Assembly: GCA_001820055.1 (NCBI GenBank)
Contig: MHOK01000001.1
Location: forward strand, 1-37,972
DNA: 37,972 bases
Reading direction: 5' to 3'
From: Candidatus Spechtbacteria bacterium RIFCSPLOWO2_12_FULL_38_22
Lineage (GTDB): Bacteria > Patescibacteriota > Minisyncoccia > Spechtbacterales > 2-12-FULL-38-22
Part shown: positions 24,477-33,544 of the stretch, piece by piece
Numbering within the stretch: position 1 is the stretch's first letter
Layout of the letters: each line of letters opens with the position of its first letter
Notes under the pieces: generated by a model
The model's database searches: none
Seen by the model: only the letters and a program-made list of their open reading frames with translations
What the model was told of the DNA's origin: nothing
Made by a program: the position numbers and the translations under genes

Positions 24477-26621
24477 ATGACGGACACTTCAAAATTCGAC
24501 ATTGATGATTTTATTAAAAGAGATACACAAGATAAACGCGCTAGACAGCAGACTAAACAAGGACCCATTACTGTTAGAGAGTACTTGGGACTTGTAAAAG
24601 AGAATCCCGAAATTTGTCAGAACGCGCATTCTCGTATTTTAGACATTTTAAGACTCAACGGCGTCGTAGAGTTTTCACCTCAGGATCAAATTTTTGGGGT
24701 AAATGTATCTTATAGATTAATTACCGAAGAACTTTTTGGTCATGCGCCCGCAAAAGCCGCAGAGGAATTTGCGACATGGTTAGATACTGGAGCGCGAGGC
24801 ATAAAGCCAACAGGCGCGATGGCAATTGCTCTTGTGGGTCCCACAGCAAGCGGAAAATCTACATTTGTAAACATTTTGACCAAGGCGCTAGAGAAAAGAA
24901 AAACTCCGGTTGTGTATAAGATTTCTGGATGTCCAATGCAAGAAGAACCTTTGCATGCTTTGCCAAGATATATAAGAAGAGTTGATTTTGATTTAGATAA
25001 AGCAAAATCCATGGGCCTTACTCGACCAATAGAAGATGAGCTTGGCATCGGCGACATAGAAGGTGACCTTTGTCCGCATTGTCGTAGAAGCTTAATGGGA
25101 TGGGAAGACGTTAGTGGCAATTTTCATCCAGGTAAAAATAACGTGGATGGAATTTTTGACTGGTCTTCTGTACAGGTAGAGACATTTACATTTTCTAGAC
25201 AGGCTGGCGTGGGCATTGGCTCTTTTGAGCCAAGTGATGAAAAAACTCAAGATGTTACAGACCTAGTTGGCAAAGAAAATATAGCCGTAACCAAAAATCC
25301 GAGTAGAGGACTGGGTGACCCAGATGCTTTTGCTTTGAACGGAGAGCTTGAAAAAGGTAACCGGGGAATTGTGGAAGCGCGCGAGATTTTTAAAGTAGGA
25401 ATGGACGAAAGAATACTTTGGGTGTTTATTAATGTCGCAGATACTAAGGAAATTAAAGTTCAGGGATCTAACCTCCCACATATATCTGTGGATACTGTGA
25501 CAATTGGGCATTGTAACCTGCGGGGTTTTGAAGAATTTGCAAATGAAAGAGGGCAGGAAGCATTACATAGCAGATTTTATATTATAAAATTTCCGTATAA
25601 TCTGCGCGTCAGAGATCAGGTTCGGGTTTACGAGAAGTTAGTCCAAAAAGAGAAAGCATTTGTTGGCTTAAAACAAGGTAATGGTCACCATATAGCTCCG
25701 GGCGCTTTGGAATTAGCCGCGTCGTTTGAAGTGCTAACGCACCTTAGCGAATCCAAAATAGGTGTTGATCTTTTAACCAAGCTTAGAGCATACAATGGCG
25801 AGTCTGTGTTGGTGGATTTGGAAGACGACGAGAGGCACCCTATTGACCTGGAAAGCCTTATTGAAGAGGGGCAGAGCAATGACGACATTGCAAAACGCGA
25901 AGGAATGTTTGGGTTAGATGTCCGTAACGTCCTTAGCGCATTAAGCGTTGCCGTAGTTAACGAACCTAATGGGGGTTGTTTAACACCCCTTAAAGCCATT
26001 CGTGCTTTGCGCAATATACCAGAACATGTTGTTGGTCATGACACAGAAGACATGAATAGATACTTATCACTGCTTGATGCTGAAGAAGGTGGAAGTATAA
26101 TTACCTTGTACGAGGAGTGGATTGTAAAACAGGTGGGCAGAGCATTTTTGGGCGCTTACGAAGATTTAGCTAAAGAAATTTTTAATAAGTACCTTGAAGA
26201 GGTTGAACACGATAGACAGAGAAAGCGCAGAATGGTTAGGGGAGATACGCGTAAGATACTTCGCGATGAGGTGACAGGAAAACCAAAAGAACCAGACGAA
26301 ACTTTTATGCGTTCTGTAGAGGCACACCTTGGTGTTACAAAAGATCAAGCCGATGTATTTCGCGGAGAGATACTGGAATATCGCGCCACACACCCTGACT
26401 TTAACTACGATACATACGAACCGTTGCGAGAAGCTGTAGAAAAGAAAATTTTAGCAGACGCACGCACGTCGCTTACACTAGTTTTGGCAAAGGATACTCC
26501 TAAAGGCGAGGAAGAGAAGAATCGCGCGCGTGATTTATTTGACGGCCTAAAAGATATGGGATTTTGCGAAATTTGTGCAAGAGAAACAGTTGTGAGGGCA
26601 GCGGAGATATTGAATAAGTGA
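24477..26621 (+). CDS. prkA: PrkA-type serine protein kinase (YeaG family)
   Basis: 714 residues. The frame is open to 24384, but GGAGG lies nine bases before ATG 24477, and the upstream stretch is AT-rich leader, so this start is chosen. The N-terminal PrkA AAA-like domain has Walker A GPTASGKS (121-128), the family motif CPMQEEPLH, and a CPHC pair (199-202) as in YeaG. SRGLGDPDAFALNGELEKGNRGIVEAREIFK and FIIKFPYNLRVRDQVRVYEKL-type blocks follow. In E. coli YeaG phosphorylates proteins during stress and starvation and works with YeaH and YcgB, whose homologues follow here. It is about 70 residues longer than YeaG, mostly at the C-terminus. Confidence 0.93.
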   Translation: MTDTSKFDIDDFIKRDTQDKRARQQTKQGPITVREYLGLVKENPEICQNAHSRILDILRLNGVVEFSPQDQIFGVNVSYRLITEELFGHAPAKAAEEFATWLDTGARGIKPTGAMAIALVGPTASGKSTFVNILTKALEKRKTPVVYKISGCPMQEEPLHALPRYIRRVDFDLDKAKSMGLTRPIEDELGIGDIEGDLCPHCRRSLMGWEDVSGNFHPGKNNVDGIFDWSSVQVETFTFSRQAGVGIGSFEPSDEKTQDVTDLVGKENIAVTKNPSRGLGDPDAFALNGELEKGNRGIVEAREIFKVGMDERILWVFINVADTKEIKVQGSNLPHISVDTVTIGHCNLRGFEEFANERGQEALHSRFYIIKFPYNLRVRDQVRVYEKLVQKEKAFVGLKQGNGHHIAPGALELAASFEVLTHLSESKIGVDLLTKLRAYNGESVLVDLEDDERHPIDLESLIEEGQSNDDIAKREGMFGLDVRNVLSALSVAVVNEPNGGCLTPLKAIRALRNIPEHVVGHDTEDMNRYLSLLDAEEGGSIITLYEEWIVKQVGRAFLGAYEDLAKEIFNKYLEEVEHDRQRKRRMVRGDTRKILRDEVTGKPKEPDETFMRSVEAHLGVTKDQADVFRGEILEYRATHPDFNYDTYEPLREAVEKKILADARTSLTLVLAKDTPKGEEEKNRARDLFDGLKDMGFCEICARETVVRAAEILNK

Positions 26622-26628
26622 GTATTTT

Positions 26629-26662
26629 AATGGGATGTCTTAAAGACACCCCATTTTATTTT
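26629..26662 (+). terminator. terminator or attenuator between prkA and the DUF444 gene
   Basis: A 13-bp stem with one A-C mismatch (26629-26641 with 26643-26655) runs into TTTTATTTT. It may lower expression of the next two genes relative to prkA. Confidence 0.7.
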
Positions 26663-26730
26663 AGACTTTACTTTTATTGGTTTATTACCTAATATAACTA
26701 ACAGATGCTTAAAAACTAAAGGAGAAACAG

Positions 26731-28089
26731 ATGCCTATTGTTCGCAGTAATCCAACAGGTGTCAGGGGTCCAAAAGATGCCAAAAGACACAGAGAAAAGC
26801 AGAAAGAAGTTATTCGGAAAAAACTGCCAGATATAATTGCGCAAGAGGACATTATTACTGATCGTAAAGGCAGAAAAGTAAAGGTTCCTATCCGCGGTAT
26901 TATTATTCCAGATTTTCGTCCAGGCAAGAGAAAACACGATGACGAAGACGAAGGAGATGTTGGTAGCGGTGGTGCTAGTGGAATAGGACAGGGTTCCGGA
27001 GGTGTTGGAGATATAGTAGATAGACGCAAAGCAGAAAGAAGTTCTAAAGACGGGCAACAAGCCGGTGATGAACCAGGAGAAGATTATATTGAGACAGAGA
27101 TTGATATAGAGGAAATTATAGAAATGATGTATGAGGACTTGGGGTTACCAAACCTACAAGAAAAGGATCACGCCGAATTGGAAGTTTCGTTGGGATTTAA
27201 AATTCGAGGAACAAAAAGATCAGGTCCGCAGGTGTTGTTGGATAAAAATAGGAGTTCTGATGAGGCTATTGGTAGGTTTTATGCCTATCTAGAAATTTTG
27301 AAAGCAGAAACCGGGCGCGACGAACTTACTTGTTTTTCTGCACTCAAAGAAACTGGCGGGGATTTAACAGCTGCCTTTGAGCTTTTGAAAGATTTAGAAT
27401 TTAAGGCAAGCGCGGAACAAGTAGAGCCATTTCCTGTTTTTGAAAATGAGGACTTGCGTTTTTTTGACTTGCGTGAAGATATGCAAAAAGAATCCAACGC
27501 GGTAATTATTATTGAATTAGATGTTTCGGGTTCCATGAGCACTGATAAAAAATATATTGCGCGCTCTATGGCATTTTGGTTGACGGAATTTTTAAGAAAG
27601 ATATACGACAAAGTTGAAGTAAGGTTCATAATTTATCACTCAACGGCAAGATTGGTGGATGAGTACACGGCGTTTCACACTGTAGAGAGCGGTGGAACGG
27701 AAGCGCATGAGGCTCATGAACAGGTAATGCACTTGATTGAATCCCAATATCCTACAAATCGCTGGAATGTATATGTATTTCAATTTTCCGATGGGTGGGA
27801 TTTTAGTCCCAAAAAAGCAGTTGAGGCAGTGCGCAAGTTGATTGATAAGTATCGCATAAACATGTTTGGATATGGGGAAATCCGAGTAGATGAACTTTCT
27901 CAATCTTTTTCTAATCTGTATGAGGAGTTTTATTCAAATATGTCGCTTAGAGAATCTTTTGGTACTGGTAAGTTGGAAGTAATTGCTGGCCTACAAGATT
28001 ATCCCTTCGTCGGTTTAAAAATTACAGAGAAAACACAAATTTGGCCGGCTTTGCAGGAATTTCTGAAAAAGGGGAGGTGGCAAAGATGA
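26731..28089 (+). CDS. DUF444 (YeaH/YhbH) von Willebrand A protein with EF-Ts-like insert
   Basis: 452 residues; Shine-Dalgarno AAAGGAGAAAC before ATG. The N-terminal third is basic, then Gly/Ser-rich (GSGGASGIGQGSGGVGD), as in YeaH. Residues 110-165 contain the acidic EDLGLPNLQEKD block of the family. The VWA domain has a MIDAS motif DVSGSMS (264-270), then VRFIIYHSTA, SGGTEAHEAHEQV and FSDGWDFS. Between residues 190 and 224 lies a segment resembling the EF-Ts N-terminal (TS-N/UBA) domain: LKAETGRDELTCFSAL then ETGGDLTAAFELLKDLEF. I do not recall this in standard YeaH. The stop overlaps the spoVR start (ATGA). Confidence 0.92.
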   Translation: MPIVRSNPTGVRGPKDAKRHREKQKEVIRKKLPDIIAQEDIITDRKGRKVKVPIRGIIIPDFRPGKRKHDDEDEGDVGSGGASGIGQGSGGVGDIVDRRKAERSSKDGQQAGDEPGEDYIETEIDIEEIIEMMYEDLGLPNLQEKDHAELEVSLGFKIRGTKRSGPQVLLDKNRSSDEAIGRFYAYLEILKAETGRDELTCFSALKETGGDLTAAFELLKDLEFKASAEQVEPFPVFENEDLRFFDLREDMQKESNAVIIIELDVSGSMSTDKKYIARSMAFWLTEFLRKIYDKVEVRFIIYHSTARLVDEYTAFHTVESGGTEAHEAHEQVMHLIESQYPTNRWNVYVFQFSDGWDFSPKKAVEAVRKLIDKYRINMFGYGEIRVDELSQSFSNLYEEFYSNMSLRESFGTGKLEVIAGLQDYPFVGLKITEKTQIWPALQEFLKKGRWQR

Positions 28090-29657
28090 ACGACCAAGAA
28101 CTTAGACGTTTGCAGGAAATAGATAAAAGGGTTAAAGAGATTGCTTCTGAAAACGGCCTAATCACAACAGACATTTTGTTTGAGCTTGTATCTCCCCAAA
28201 GAATGATAGAGGCTATGGCTTATAATTTTCCCACCAACTATTCTAGCTGGGATCACGGTAGAGATTATGACAGACAGCGCACTATATATGATTATTCTGG
28301 AACAGGTATTCCCTATGAAGTAGTTTGGAATTTTAACACCCCCAGAGCATTTCTCGTTGACACAAACCCGTTTGCGTTAAACGTTTTAATTTTATGCCAC
28401 GTTTATGCCCATGTCGATTTCTTTTTGGGCAGTACCTTATTGCAAAAAAGTAGGGCAATGGGAGATATGGCTCAAGAGGCGCGGGAAGCAGAAAAGCGGT
28501 TCAGGGGATACGAAGCAAAGTACGGCAGAGATGAGTTGGAAAGAACGATCGAAGCTGCAAAAGCAATTCAGTGGCTACAAGATCCGGATCCGTATGCGCA
28601 AGATGTCGATGAAGAAGAGTTGCGTCAACATCTTATTCGTTTAAAACAAGAAGAGTTACGTAGGTTTCAGGATTTAAGAACGCAAACAGGTGGGCGCGGC
28701 ATATCGGGCAAAGACATAGAGCGCGTGGAGGCCGAGCTTAAAAAAATTAAGTACAGAACGCCGGTGGTTGATGAACACGATTTACTAAGATATATAATCG
28801 GACATTCCCCGAAACCACTGCGGGACTGGCAAAAGGATGTTCTATCGGTCATCCGTTTGCAGGCAAGATACCTTGGACCGCAAATGCGTACAAAACTTTT
28901 GAATGAGGGATGGGCCACATATTGGCATACGCGAATTATGCGTCAGTTATTTGAAGAAGGATTGTTAACAGACGAAGAACACGGTATTTACAACGAATAT
29001 CATAAAAATGTTTTAACCAAAAACAGAACAAGATTTAATTGGTATCGGGTGGGACTCCATTTGTTTGAGTACGTTGAAGAGCGATGGAACAGAGGACAGT
29101 TTGGCAGAAAATATAAAGAATCAGAAGATCCCCATAAGCGTAGTGACTGGGACAGCGGTGCTGGTATGGGTAGAGAAAAAATTTTTGAAGTTCGTACTCA
29201 TTTTACGGATCGCATGGCAATAGAAGAATTTTTCACAGAAGAATTTATGCGTCAAGAAGAATTGTATATTTGGGGAGAGATGCTTTTAAATGACGAAGTG
29301 GTGTACGTAATAATTGAAGATGATCTAGAAAAAATACGTAAAATTCTATTAAGACAGCACACCCTATACAATATACCGCTTATATTTGTGAAAGATGGCA
29401 ACGCTTTTGGTAGTAGCGGACTATATTTAGTACATGAATATACAGGGTTTGAGTTAAACGAAGTATTTGAGACCGGTGCGCTTGAATACGTTCAGTATTT
29501 ATGGGGTAAGACAGTTAATTTGGAAACTATTTTGGAGGAGGAAGACTTAGATGAGGAAGGTGGCATTGCTTTTGTGCCAATCCTGCATTCATATAATGGC
29601 AAGAGTCATAAGGTTAAAGTTTTAGATCAGACAAGGAATCCGAGATTCCCTAAATAA
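28086..29657 (+). CDS. spoVR: SpoVR family protein (YcgB-like)
   Basis: 523 residues. Start set at ATG 28086, behind GGGGAGGTGG and overlapping the previous stop by ATGA, so it is translationally coupled. Family landmarks: FPTNYSSWDHGRDYDRQ, PYEVVWNFNTPRAFLVDTNPFALNVLILCHVYAHVDFF, LNEGWATYWHTRIMRQLFE, and the C-terminal DLEKIRKILLRQHTLYNIPLI then LVHEYTGFELN. The His/Glu residues in HVYAHVDF and NEGWATYWH look like a metal site, though the biochemistry is unknown. SpoVR is needed for spore cortex in Bacillus, but its homologues occur in many non-sporulating bacteria beside prkA and yeaH. A terminator follows. Confidence 0.94.
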   Translation: MNDQELRRLQEIDKRVKEIASENGLITTDILFELVSPQRMIEAMAYNFPTNYSSWDHGRDYDRQRTIYDYSGTGIPYEVVWNFNTPRAFLVDTNPFALNVLILCHVYAHVDFFLGSTLLQKSRAMGDMAQEAREAEKRFRGYEAKYGRDELERTIEAAKAIQWLQDPDPYAQDVDEEELRQHLIRLKQEELRRFQDLRTQTGGRGISGKDIERVEAELKKIKYRTPVVDEHDLLRYIIGHSPKPLRDWQKDVLSVIRLQARYLGPQMRTKLLNEGWATYWHTRIMRQLFEEGLLTDEEHGIYNEYHKNVLTKNRTRFNWYRVGLHLFEYVEERWNRGQFGRKYKESEDPHKRSDWDSGAGMGREKIFEVRTHFTDRMAIEEFFTEEFMRQEELYIWGEMLLNDEVVYVIIEDDLEKIRKILLRQHTLYNIPLIFVKDGNAFGSSGLYLVHEYTGFELNEVFETGALEYVQYLWGKTVNLETILEEEDLDEEGGIAFVPILHSYNGKSHKVKVLDQTRNPRFPK

Positions 29658-29663
29658 TTATAC

Positions 29664-29691
29664 AATCCCGCATAGAAGCGGGATTTTTTTT
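29664..29691 (+). terminator. terminator of the prkA-spoVR cassette
   Basis: AATCCCGC, loop ATAGAA, GCGGGATT, then T8. Confidence 0.88.
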
Positions 29692-29757
29692 ATCTAGGAG
29701 TTTAATTTTGCTTCCTATCGACAAAACGGTAAAAATTTGGTAAATATACATAAGATT

Positions 29758-31335
29758 ATGCAAAATAATTTAGACTCTCAAATTCCAGACTATCTGCATA
29801 TTGGAAACGCAAAAGATATAAAAAATAAAAAAGACCGTATATTATACAGAGCATTTGAAATTTTGCCTGGTTTTTTGGTTTGGTTTACGTTTGCCCTAGT
29901 TGTATTTTTATCTTACACAACCCCGCTTGCAATGAGTATTTTAATTTTAGCTTTTGCCTTTTATTGGCTACTTAAATCTTTTTATTTAGCCCTACACACA
30001 AAAAGCGGCTATAACAAAATGCTAGAGCACGAACGCGTAAATTGGATGGAAAAGTTAAGAGGCCTACCACAGCATAAGATAAGCGCTAAAATATCTAACT
30101 GGCAGGACGTTTGGCATTTAGTTGTAATACCTAGAGTTGACGAAAGTTACGAGGTAACTAAAGGAGCTTTTGATAGTTTATTGGACGTAGATTATCCTCG
30201 TAGTCGCATGATTGTAGTTTTAACCACAGAGGAGCGCGCAGGCGAAGATGCTATAAAAATAGCAGAGCGCATAGAGCAAGAATACGGAAAAGAATTTGGA
30301 CATTTTTTATTGACTGTTCATCCAAAAAATATTGAGGGCGAGATAATTGGAGCAGGCAGTAACGAGACTTGGGGAGCGCGGAAAGCGCGCAATTTAATAG
30401 ATGCAAACAACATTAACTACGATAGCGTTTTAGTCTCTGTGTTTGATGCAGATACTGTTATTTATCCCAGATATTTTTCCTGTTTAACGTATCATTTTTT
30501 GACAGTTGAAAAGCCGTATCGCACTAGTTATCAACCGATACCTCTTTTTATAAACAATATTTGGGATGCGCCGGCCATTAGCCGTGTTACCGCGTTTTCA
30601 GCTACTTTTTGGCATACTCTTAGCCAAGAGAGGCCAGAAAAACAAACAACATTTTCTTCACATTCCATGACGTTTCGCGCACTTTTGGATATTGGTTATT
30701 GGCAAACGAATATCGTTAGTGATGATTCGCGGGTATTTTTTCAGTGTTTTTTGCGCTACAGCGGGGATTACAGAGTTCAAAGTTTATACTATCCGGTAGC
30801 TATGGATGCCAATGTCTCGCGTAGTTGGTTTGCGACCATGAAAAGCGTTTATAAACAGCAAAAGCGCTGGGGATATGGAGCAGAAAATATTCCCTACTTT
30901 CTTTATGGATATAGAAAAAATAAAAATATTGAATTTAAAAAATTTTTTCGTTATGCGTTTTTTAAGATAGAGGGTATGTATTCTTGGGCTACTAATGCGC
31001 TACTTCTTTTTGTTATGGGGTGGCTGCCACTTTGGCTTGGAGGAGATGCGTTTAATACAACTTTATTTTCTTATAACCTTTTGCGTATGGTGCGTTTTCT
31101 TTTAACGCTTGCTTTGGTGGGTTTGGTATCTTCGGCGTACTTGAGTATCTTGTTATTACCTCCGCGTCCCCTGAAATATGGAAAATACAAACATGTAGTT
31201 ATGGTTTTACAATGGTTTTTAGTTCTTATAACACTAATTGTGTTTGGTGCGTTTCCTGCAATTGAAGCTCAAACCCGTTTGATGTTTGGAAAATATATGG
31301 GTTTTTGGGTTACTCCTAAGCATCGCAAGGAGTAA
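29758..31335 (+). CDS. membrane glycosyltransferase, family 2 (cellulose synthase-like)
   Basis: 525 residues from ATG 29758 (an upstream TTG at 29737 is less likely). Two N-terminal helices (about 34-75) precede the cytoplasmic GT-A domain: HLVVIPRVDESYEV, then the DxD-type motif VFDADTV, an acidic SDDSRVFF (the usual ED position), and QQKRWGYGAEN, the QxxRW motif of processive GT2 enzymes. Three or more C-terminal helices follow (ATNALLLFVMGWLPLW onwards). Such enzymes polymerise or transfer sugars to lipid or polymer acceptors at the inner face of the membrane. The product is unknown. No exporter or polysaccharide cluster is near. Confidence 0.88.
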   Translation: MQNNLDSQIPDYLHIGNAKDIKNKKDRILYRAFEILPGFLVWFTFALVVFLSYTTPLAMSILILAFAFYWLLKSFYLALHTKSGYNKMLEHERVNWMEKLRGLPQHKISAKISNWQDVWHLVVIPRVDESYEVTKGAFDSLLDVDYPRSRMIVVLTTEERAGEDAIKIAERIEQEYGKEFGHFLLTVHPKNIEGEIIGAGSNETWGARKARNLIDANNINYDSVLVSVFDADTVIYPRYFSCLTYHFLTVEKPYRTSYQPIPLFINNIWDAPAISRVTAFSATFWHTLSQERPEKQTTFSSHSMTFRALLDIGYWQTNIVSDDSRVFFQCFLRYSGDYRVQSLYYPVAMDANVSRSWFATMKSVYKQQKRWGYGAENIPYFLYGYRKNKNIEFKKFFRYAFFKIEGMYSWATNALLLFVMGWLPLWLGGDAFNTTLFSYNLLRMVRFLLTLALVGLVSSAYLSILLLPPRPLKYGKYKHVVMVLQWFLVLITLIVFGAFPAIEAQTRLMFGKYMGFWVTPKHRKE

Positions 31336-31364
31336 CCCGAAAACCGATTTTAGAAATTAGGATA

Positions 31365-31456
31365 AATAAAAGAGTTTGTATAATTTTATTTCACGCTGCC
31401 ATTCGCTACGCTCATTTCCTCTTACGACGAAATAAAATTATACAAACTCTTTTATT
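31365..31456. terminator. 28-bp perfect inverted repeat, bidirectional terminator
   Basis: 31365-31392 and 31429-31456 are exact complements around a 36-base loop. It lies between the convergent glycosyltransferase and recG genes. The right arm includes the recG stop codon (31452-31454). AT-rich arms give U-runs both ways. Confidence 0.8.
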
Positions 31457-33518
31457 CTAAGTGCACGTTTAGCTGGATGCTTTCTATTTTTTGTTTAAGC
31501 TGGGGGTATTTTTCCAGTGTCGGGTTTTCTTCTAATAGTTTGTCTGCTTGTTCGCGAATTTTTTCTATAAGTTCTATGTTTCCTAAATTTTGCATTGCAA
31601 TATCTGGGATACCGCTTTGGCGTACACCATACATTTCTCCGGGGCCTCGTAATTTTAAATCGTATTGGGCAAGCTCAAAACCACTTTGAGTTTTTTCTAT
31701 TATTTTCAATCTGCGCATAACACTGCCACCGGAAGAATCTGTTAATAAAAACGCATACGACTGATGCTGTGCTCGTCCGACACGCCCTCTAAATTGATGC
31801 AGTTGGGCTAGACCAAATCTATCTGCCCCATCTATCATCATTATTGTTGCGTTTGGAATGTCAATTCCCACCTCAACTACGGAAGTGGAAATTAAAATAT
31901 CTATTTTTCCCTCCTCCATTTGGGTCATTATTTCCTCTTTTTCTTTTGTTTTTAAGCGTCCGTGCAAAAGGCCAACGCGGTATTTTTTGAATGGTCCTTC
32001 TTTTAATTTTTCATATTCTGCTTTTGCGCTTTTAAGCTCAAGTATTTTTGATTCTTCCACTAGGGGGAATACAACAAATGCCTGGTGGCCGCTGTCTAGT
32101 TCTTTTTTAATAAAGTTGTATGCTTTAAGTCTTTTTTCTGGCGGTACAATGTTAGTAATTATCGTTTTTCTGTTATGGGGCATTTCTTTAAGAAGTGAAA
32201 TATCCAAATCGCCATAAATTGTGAGAGCAAGAGAGCGGGGGATTGGAGTCGCAGTCATACTTAGAAGATGGGGATTTTTTTTGCCTCTTCTTACAAGCGA
32301 AGCGCGTTGTTTGACTCCAAAGCGATGTTGTTCATCTAAAATCACAAGTCCTAATTTTTTAAATTCAACACCTTCTTGCGCAAGGGTGTGAGTGCCTATT
32401 ATAAAATTAACTGCGCCTTCTTTTATTTGCGCCTTAAGTTTTTCTTTATTTATATTTTTATTTATATGACTTAACCTTCGCTGGCCTCTAGTGAACAAAG
32501 CGATGTTAGCGTTGGTATCTTTTAAAAGCTCACTCAAATTTTTAAAATGTTGTGTTGCTAGTATCTCTGTTGGTGCCATAAAAGCTACCTGATAGCCTGC
32601 ATCAATTGCGTTTAGGGTTGCGATTGCGCTTACAACAGTTTTACCGCTTCCAACATCTCCTTCCAGGAGTCTATTCATTGGAAAATTGCGTTCCATATCT
32701 TTTAAAATTTGCCAGGCGGATTTTTTTTGTGAGTCGGTTAGTTGGAAGGGTAAAGAATTAACAAATTTTTTTGTAAGTTCTATGTTTGTTTTTATTGTTG
32801 GCGATGCTAAGTCTTTTAGTTCGCGTTTTTTCTTGAGCGCCGCCAGTTGAATATCAAATATATTTTCAAATACAAATCTGTCACGCGCTTTTTCTGCCTC
32901 CTCTGTGTTTTTTGGAAAGTGAATTTTTTGTAGAGCGTCCCCGATACCAAGTAAATTGTTTTGTTTTAATATATTCTTTGGAAGCTGTTCTTCCAAACTT
33001 TCTACGATAGGAAGCAGTTTTGAGATTATGTATCTGAACCAGCGTGAACTCACACCGCTAGTTTCTGGATATATAGGTATAAGCCGTCCTGTGTGTACAG
33101 ACATTTCACCTAAATTTTTGATTTCATAAATCGGATTTTGCAGATAAAGCCCATCTTTGCCAAGGCCTACTTTTCCAGAGAGCATAACGGTTTTTTTAGT
33201 ATCAAGAGTTGTAGTTAAATATGTTTGATTAAACCAAACTGCTTTTATTGTGTCTGTGTCATCTTCAATGTATGCCTCTACTATTTTTAGTCCGCGCTTA
33301 TATAGGTTGCGTTGATTTATGTGCGTTACGTGGCCTTGTACTGTAACTTCATCTCCTTTTTGTAAGTCTTTTATTTTGACTATATTTGTAAAATCTTGGT
33401 AACGACTTGGAAAATGAAAAAGAAGGTCGCCGACCTCCTTGATGCCCATTTTTTTTAGGCGTTTTGTATAAGCTGGGCCTATTCTTTTTATGTTTTCTAT
33501 TGGGGTTGAAGGAATCAT
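31452..33518 (-). CDS. recG: ATP-dependent DNA helicase RecG
   Basis: 688 residues, normal length. An N-terminal HhH-like start (IENIKRIGPAYTKRLKKMGI) and the OB-fold wedge domain (KGDEVTVQGHVTHINQR) precede the superfamily 2 motor: motif I GDVGSGKT (287-294), motif Ia FMAPTEILA, motif II LDEQH, motif III MTATPIPR, then VVFPLVEESK, VEVGIDIPNATIMMI and the RecG-specific QFRGRVGRAQHQSYAFLL. RecG remodels stalled replication forks and branched DNA. The last two codons and the stop are part of a terminator stem. It is the first gene of a minus-strand accessory run (NADAR, THEP1-like, DUF1861, GrpB lie upstream). Confidence 0.97.
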   Translation of the reverse strand: MIPSTPIENIKRIGPAYTKRLKKMGIKEVGDLLFHFPSRYQDFTNIVKIKDLQKGDEVTVQGHVTHINQRNLYKRGLKIVEAYIEDDTDTIKAVWFNQTYLTTTLDTKKTVMLSGKVGLGKDGLYLQNPIYEIKNLGEMSVHTGRLIPIYPETSGVSSRWFRYIISKLLPIVESLEEQLPKNILKQNNLLGIGDALQKIHFPKNTEEAEKARDRFVFENIFDIQLAALKKKRELKDLASPTIKTNIELTKKFVNSLPFQLTDSQKKSAWQILKDMERNFPMNRLLEGDVGSGKTVVSAIATLNAIDAGYQVAFMAPTEILATQHFKNLSELLKDTNANIALFTRGQRRLSHINKNINKEKLKAQIKEGAVNFIIGTHTLAQEGVEFKKLGLVILDEQHRFGVKQRASLVRRGKKNPHLLSMTATPIPRSLALTIYGDLDISLLKEMPHNRKTIITNIVPPEKRLKAYNFIKKELDSGHQAFVVFPLVEESKILELKSAKAEYEKLKEGPFKKYRVGLLHGRLKTKEKEEIMTQMEEGKIDILISTSVVEVGIDIPNATIMMIDGADRFGLAQLHQFRGRVGRAQHQSYAFLLTDSSGGSVMRRLKIIEKTQSGFELAQYDLKLRGPGEMYGVRQSGIPDIAMQNLGNIELIEKIREQADKLLEENPTLEKYPQLKQKIESIQLNVHLE

Positions 33519-33544
33519 TTAAATTAGTTTGCGAGTTTAAAAAA

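Noticed and set aside
26709-27060. Two minus-strand ORFs over the DUF444 N-terminus
   Set aside because: They are low-complexity shadows (Ser/Pro/Thr-rich) of the Gly/Ser and charged coding region.
28041-28085. Fifteen extra residues at the SpoVR N-terminus
   Set aside because: They overlap the DUF444 gene; the strong site GGGGAGGTGG marks ATG 28086.
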